In this document: in pieces, positions 14,706 to 17,115 of the stretch
Layout: every line of letters starts with the position of its first letter
Position numbering within the stretch: position 1 is the stretch's first letter
NCBI GenBank assembly: GCA_015232485.1
Contig: JADFZP010000018.1
Span: forward strand, 1-17,115
Source of the DNA: Alphaproteobacteria bacterium
GTDB lineage: Bacteria; Pseudomonadota; Alphaproteobacteria; Rhodospirillales; Magnetospirillaceae
DNA: 17,115 nt
Direction: 5' to 3'
Made by a program: the position numbers and the translations under genes
The notes under the pieces: generated by a model
Database searches by the model: none
What the model was told of the DNA's origin: nothing
What the model saw: only the letters and a program-made list of their open reading frames with translations

Positions 14706-15922
14706 AGACCGTCGCCTATCGCGAAGTCGAGGCCATGACCACCGGCTGGTGGATGCTGATGGGGGCGCTGGCCGCCTTCACCAGCTTAGGCCTGCTCGCC
14801 GCCTTCTACATGGAGCACAACGGCCACTGGGTCACCGGCATGACCAACCAGATCGTCTGGGGTCTGCCGCACGTCTTCGCCGTGTTCCTGATCGTCGCCG
14901 CCTCGGGGGCGCTCAACGTCGCCTCGATCTCGTCGGTGTTCGGGCGCACCGCCTACAAGCCGCTGGCGCCCCTGTCCGCGCTGCTGGCGGTGTCGCTGCT
15001 GGCCGGCGGCCTGACCGTCCTGCTGCTCGACCTCGGCCGGCCCGACCGGCTGATGGTGGCGATGACCAAGTACAATTTCCGCTCGATCTTCGCCTGGAAC
15101 GTCATCCTGTATTCCGGCTTCTTCGGCATCGTCGTGGTCTATATGTGGACCATGATGGACCGTCGGATGAAGTCTTTCTCGAAACCGGCCGGTTTCGCCG
15201 CCTTCGCGTGGCGCCTGATCCTGACCACCGGCACGGGCTCGATCTTCGGCTTCCTGGTGGCGCGCACGCCGTACGACTCGGCGGTGATGGCGCCGATGTT
15301 CATCGCCATGTCGTTCTCGTTCGGACTGGCGGTGTTCATTCTGGTGGTGTTCGCCTCCAGCGAGATGACCAACCGGCCGCTGGGCGACGCGCTGGTGCGG
15401 CGCCTCAAGAACCTGCTGGGCGTGTTCATCGCGGCGGTGCTCTACTTCGTCACCGTCCAGCAACTGACCGGCCTTTACGTCGCCGAGAAGCGGGACGCGG
15501 TGGTGTTCCTGCTGACCAATGGCGGCATCTTCACCGTCCTGTTCTGGATGGTGCAGATCGGCCTGGGCGCGCTGCTGCCGCTGGCCCTGCTGTTCGCCCC
15601 GCCGACCGCCATGAACCGGCCGGCGATCGGGCTGGCCGCGATCCTGGTGATCCTGGGCGGCATCGCCCAGGTCTATGTCATCATCATCGGCGGGCAGGCC
15701 TATCCGATGCCGCTGTTCCCCGGCTTCGAGGTGACCTCCAGCTTCTTCGACGGCCAGGTGAACACCTACGTCCCCAGCGGCCCCGAGGCCTTCCTGGGGG
15801 TGAGCGGCTTCGCCGTCGCCATGCTGCTGGTCGCCTTCGCGTCCACCGTCTTCCGCTTCCTGCCGGAAAGCCTGGCGGACGAGGTGGTCGACCCGCACTG
15901 CGTGGCCAAGGCCCGCAAATGA
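14702..15922 (+). CDS. dsrP: DsrP, NrfD-type membrane subunit of DsrMKJOP
   Basis: 406 residues with about ten hydrophobic helices, the NrfD/HmeB type of quinone-interacting integral membrane protein. It anchors DsrO and DsrJ and is the second quinone site of the complex. Visible membrane stretches include residues 15-36, 54-75, 88-110, 128-150, 163-180, 190-215, 240-262, 270-300, 308-328 and 358-380. The loop LLDLGRPDRL (around 110-120) is a conserved NrfD-family element. ATG at 14702 overlaps the dsrO stop. A large hairpin follows the stop, making this the likely end of the most strongly transcribed part of the operon, although the next genes remain in the same direction. Confidence 0.95.
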   Translation: MKTVAYREVEAMTTGWWMLMGALAAFTSLGLLAAFYMEHNGHWVTGMTNQIVWGLPHVFAVFLIVAASGALNVASISSVFGRTAYKPLAPLSALLAVSLLAGGLTVLLLDLGRPDRLMVAMTKYNFRSIFAWNVILYSGFFGIVVVYMWTMMDRRMKSFSKPAGFAAFAWRLILTTGTGSIFGFLVARTPYDSAVMAPMFIAMSFSFGLAVFILVVFASSEMTNRPLGDALVRRLKNLLGVFIAAVLYFVTVQQLTGLYVAEKRDAVVFLLTNGGIFTVLFWMVQIGLGALLPLALLFAPPTAMNRPAIGLAAILVILGGIAQVYVIIIGGQAYPMPLFPGFEVTSSFFDGQVNTYVPSGPEAFLGVSGFAVAMLLVAFASTVFRFLPESLADEVVDPHCVAKARK

Positions 15923-15975
15923 TCGGCCGCGTCCCGGCGCCGGGAGGAAACTCTTGGCGCCGGGGCGCCCCGATC
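15921..15975 (+). terminator. Large two-part hairpin after dsrP
   Basis: The inner stem CCCGGCGCC (15933-15941) with GGCGCCGGG (15956-15964) is nine perfect pairs around a 14-base loop. The outer stem GATCGG (15921-15926) with CCGATC (15970-15975) adds six pairs after an internal loop. Only a short TTT follows (15977-15979), so termination is probably partial or the structure stabilises the dsr message. The next gene starts shortly after, in the same direction. Confidence 0.5.
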
Positions 15976-15994
15976 GTTTAAGAATGCCCCCGCA

Positions 15995-17008
15995 ATGTCC
16001 CGATCGCCGGAGGCCCAGCCCTTGAGTCACGAGCATCCCTTCGCCCAGTATGTCCGAATTCTCGGCAAGGGCCCCCACCTCTCGCGTCCGCTGACCCTCG
16101 ACGAGACCCGCGCCGCGGCGCGCATGGTGATCGACGGAGCGGTCGACCCGGTCCAGCTTGGCGCCTTCCTGTGCCTGCTGCGCGTCAAGACCGAGACCCC
16201 CGACGAGGTCGCCGGCTTCGTGCTGGCGGCGCGCGACGCCATCGCCCGTCCGGCCGAATTGCCGCACGTCGATCTGGACTGGTCGTCCTACGCCGGCAAG
16301 TCGCGCCAGCTTCCCTGGTTCGTGCTGTCCGCCCTGCTGCTCGCCCGCAACGGCGTGCGGGTCGGCATGCACGGCACCGAGAAGCACACCGCCGGCCGCG
16401 TCTACACCCGCGAGACCATCGAGGCGCTGGGCCTGCCGGTCGCCACCTCGATGGCCGAGGCCGGGCGCCATCTGGCCGCCGCCAATTTCTGCTATCTGCC
16501 GCTGGAATATTTGAGCCCGCGCCTGCACGAGATCATGGGCCTGCGCTCGCTGCTCGGGCTGCGCTCGCCGATCCACACCATCGCGCGGATGCTCAATCCG
16601 TTCGGCGCCCCGGCCTCGTTGATGAGCGTGTTCCATCCCAATTACCGCGACGTCCACCAAGAGGCGGCGCGGATGATGGGTCAGCCCCGCATGGCCGTCT
16701 TCAAGGGCGAGGGCGGCGAGGTCGAACGCCGCCCCGAAAAGCCCTGCGTGGTGCGCACCCTCGACGGCGAGGAGGAATGGCCGGCCTTGCTGCCCGACTC
16801 CGCGCAAGCCCACGAGGGCTCGATGGATCTCGGCCGCCTGATGGCCGTCTGGCGCGGCGAGGCGGACGAGCCCTACGCGGTGGCGACCATCACCGGCACC
16901 GCCGCCGTGGCGCTGAAGCTGATCGGCCGCGCCAACACCATCGCGGACGCCGAGGCGCTGGCCCGCGCCCTGTGGGACGGCCGCCGCCGCGAGGGCTTGG
17001 CGGGCTGA
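15995..17008 (+). CDS. TrpD2/YbiB-like protein (anthranilate phosphoribosyltransferase fold)
   Basis: 337 residues resembling the glycosyltransferase family 3 / TrpD fold: an N-terminal helical domain (LTLDETRAAARMVIDGAV, LGAFLCLLRVKTETPDE) followed by the larger alpha/beta domain. The PRPP-binding glycine loop GTGGD of real TrpD is replaced by SSYAGKSRQLPW (97-108). The anthranilate-site KHGNR motif reads EKHTAGRVYT (129-138). This is the YbiB/TrpD2 pattern, in which E. coli YbiB binds nucleic acid rather than making phosphoribosyl-anthranilate. The start is ATG at 15995 or, with a better Shine-Dalgarno (GGAGG, 16009-16013), TTG at 16022. It sits between dsrP and dsrN, five bases before dsrN, so it is probably co-transcribed. 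Its role in sulfur oxidation is unknown to me. Confidence 0.82.
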   Translation: MSRSPEAQPLSHEHPFAQYVRILGKGPHLSRPLTLDETRAAARMVIDGAVDPVQLGAFLCLLRVKTETPDEVAGFVLAARDAIARPAELPHVDLDWSSYAGKSRQLPWFVLSALLLARNGVRVGMHGTEKHTAGRVYTRETIEALGLPVATSMAEAGRHLAAANFCYLPLEYLSPRLHEIMGLRSLLGLRSPIHTIARMLNPFGAPASLMSVFHPNYRDVHQEAARMMGQPRMAVFKGEGGEVERRPEKPCVVRTLDGEEEWPALLPDSAQAHEGSMDLGRLMAVWRGEADEPYAVATITGTAAVALKLIGRANTIADAEALARALWDGRRREGLAG

Positions 17009-17013
17009 CGGCG

Positions 17014-17115
17014 ATGCCGCCCCGCCTGTTCATCTCGGCCGCCCACAAATCCTCGGGCAAGACCACCTTGACCATCGGGCTGGCCGCCGCTCTGGCGGCG
17101 CGCGGCCTCGACGTG
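17014..17115 (+). CDS. dsrN: DsrN, CobB/CbiA-type siroheme amidase (5' part only)
   Basis: Only 34 codons are visible; the gene leaves the window at the right edge. The N-terminus PRLFISAAHKSSGKTTLTIG carries the P-loop (SSGKTT) found at the start of cobyrinic acid a,c-diamide synthases. In dsr loci this family, DsrN, is thought to amidate siroheme to the siroamide form used by DsrAB. The start ATG at 17014 lies five bases after the preceding stop; the AGGGC run inside the end of that gene may serve as Shine-Dalgarno. The assignment as DsrN rather than a cobalamin CobB rests on position after dsrP and needs the rest of the gene. Confidence 0.75.
   Translation, partial: MPPRLFISAAHKSSGKTTLTIGLAAALAARGLDV

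Noticed and set aside
14786..16813. A 675-codon open frame on the minus strand opposite dsrP and the TrpD2-like gene
   Set aside because: Same low-complexity His/Gln/Arg/Gly composition; a by-product of GC-rich third positions on the coding strand.

Overview
The window is GC-rich, densely coded and uses GTG/TTG starts alongside ATG. Its centre is a complete-looking dissimilatory sulfite reductase (dsr) locus of the sulfur-oxidising (reverse) type. The order is dsrA-B-E-F-H-C-M-K-L-J-O-P, then a TrpD2/YbiB-like gene, then the beginning of dsrN. DsrEFH (sulfur-transfer trimer) and DsrL (NAD(P)H-linked flavoprotein) together indicate oxidation of stored sulfur rather than sulfate respiration. 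Base composition, protein style and the dsr type fit a Rhodospirillales-like alphaproteobacterium (Magnetospirillum/Phaeospirillum-like). That placement is inference; no rRNA is present to test it.

Layout. Positions 1-978 hold the end of an unrecognised gene and a family-2 glycosyltransferase. Positions 962-2002 (minus) hold an unrecognised helical protein that converges on the glycosyltransferase. The gap 2003-2249 carries, on the minus strand, a strong promoter-like element, about 80 transcribed bases and a textbook intrinsic terminator, all before the minus-strand gene begins: a candidate small RNA or attenuated leader. Positions 2250-3793 encode two siroheme-pathway enzymes, a uroporphyrinogen-III methyltransferase and a double-domain CbiX-type chelatase. 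A single-domain response regulator follows (3865-4311). On the minus strand, converging on it, are a 78-residue unknown protein and a TauD/TfdA-type Fe(II)/2-oxoglutarate oxygenase (4292-5403), which is divergent from dsrA across an AT-rich spacer with inverted repeats.

How the parts work together. CobA and CbiX would supply sirohydrochlorin/siroheme steps, and DsrN (only 34 codons visible) would amidate the cofactor of DsrAB. DsrEFH receives persulfide sulfur and hands it to DsrC. DsrAB oxidises the DsrC-bound sulfur to sulfite with DsrL connecting it to NAD(H). The membrane complex DsrMKJOP recycles DsrC and exchanges electrons with the quinone pool and periplasm. Most junctions are short or overlapping (dsrJ/O and dsrO/P overlap by four bases), consistent with one long transcript. 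A strong GC hairpin after dsrC and a large hairpin after dsrP are the likely points where expression is graded.

Least explained parts: the minus-strand promoter-terminator unit at about 2035-2148, the oxygenase/78-residue pair next to dsrA, the unusual distribution of active-site histidines in CbiX, and the TrpD2-like protein between dsrP and dsrN.
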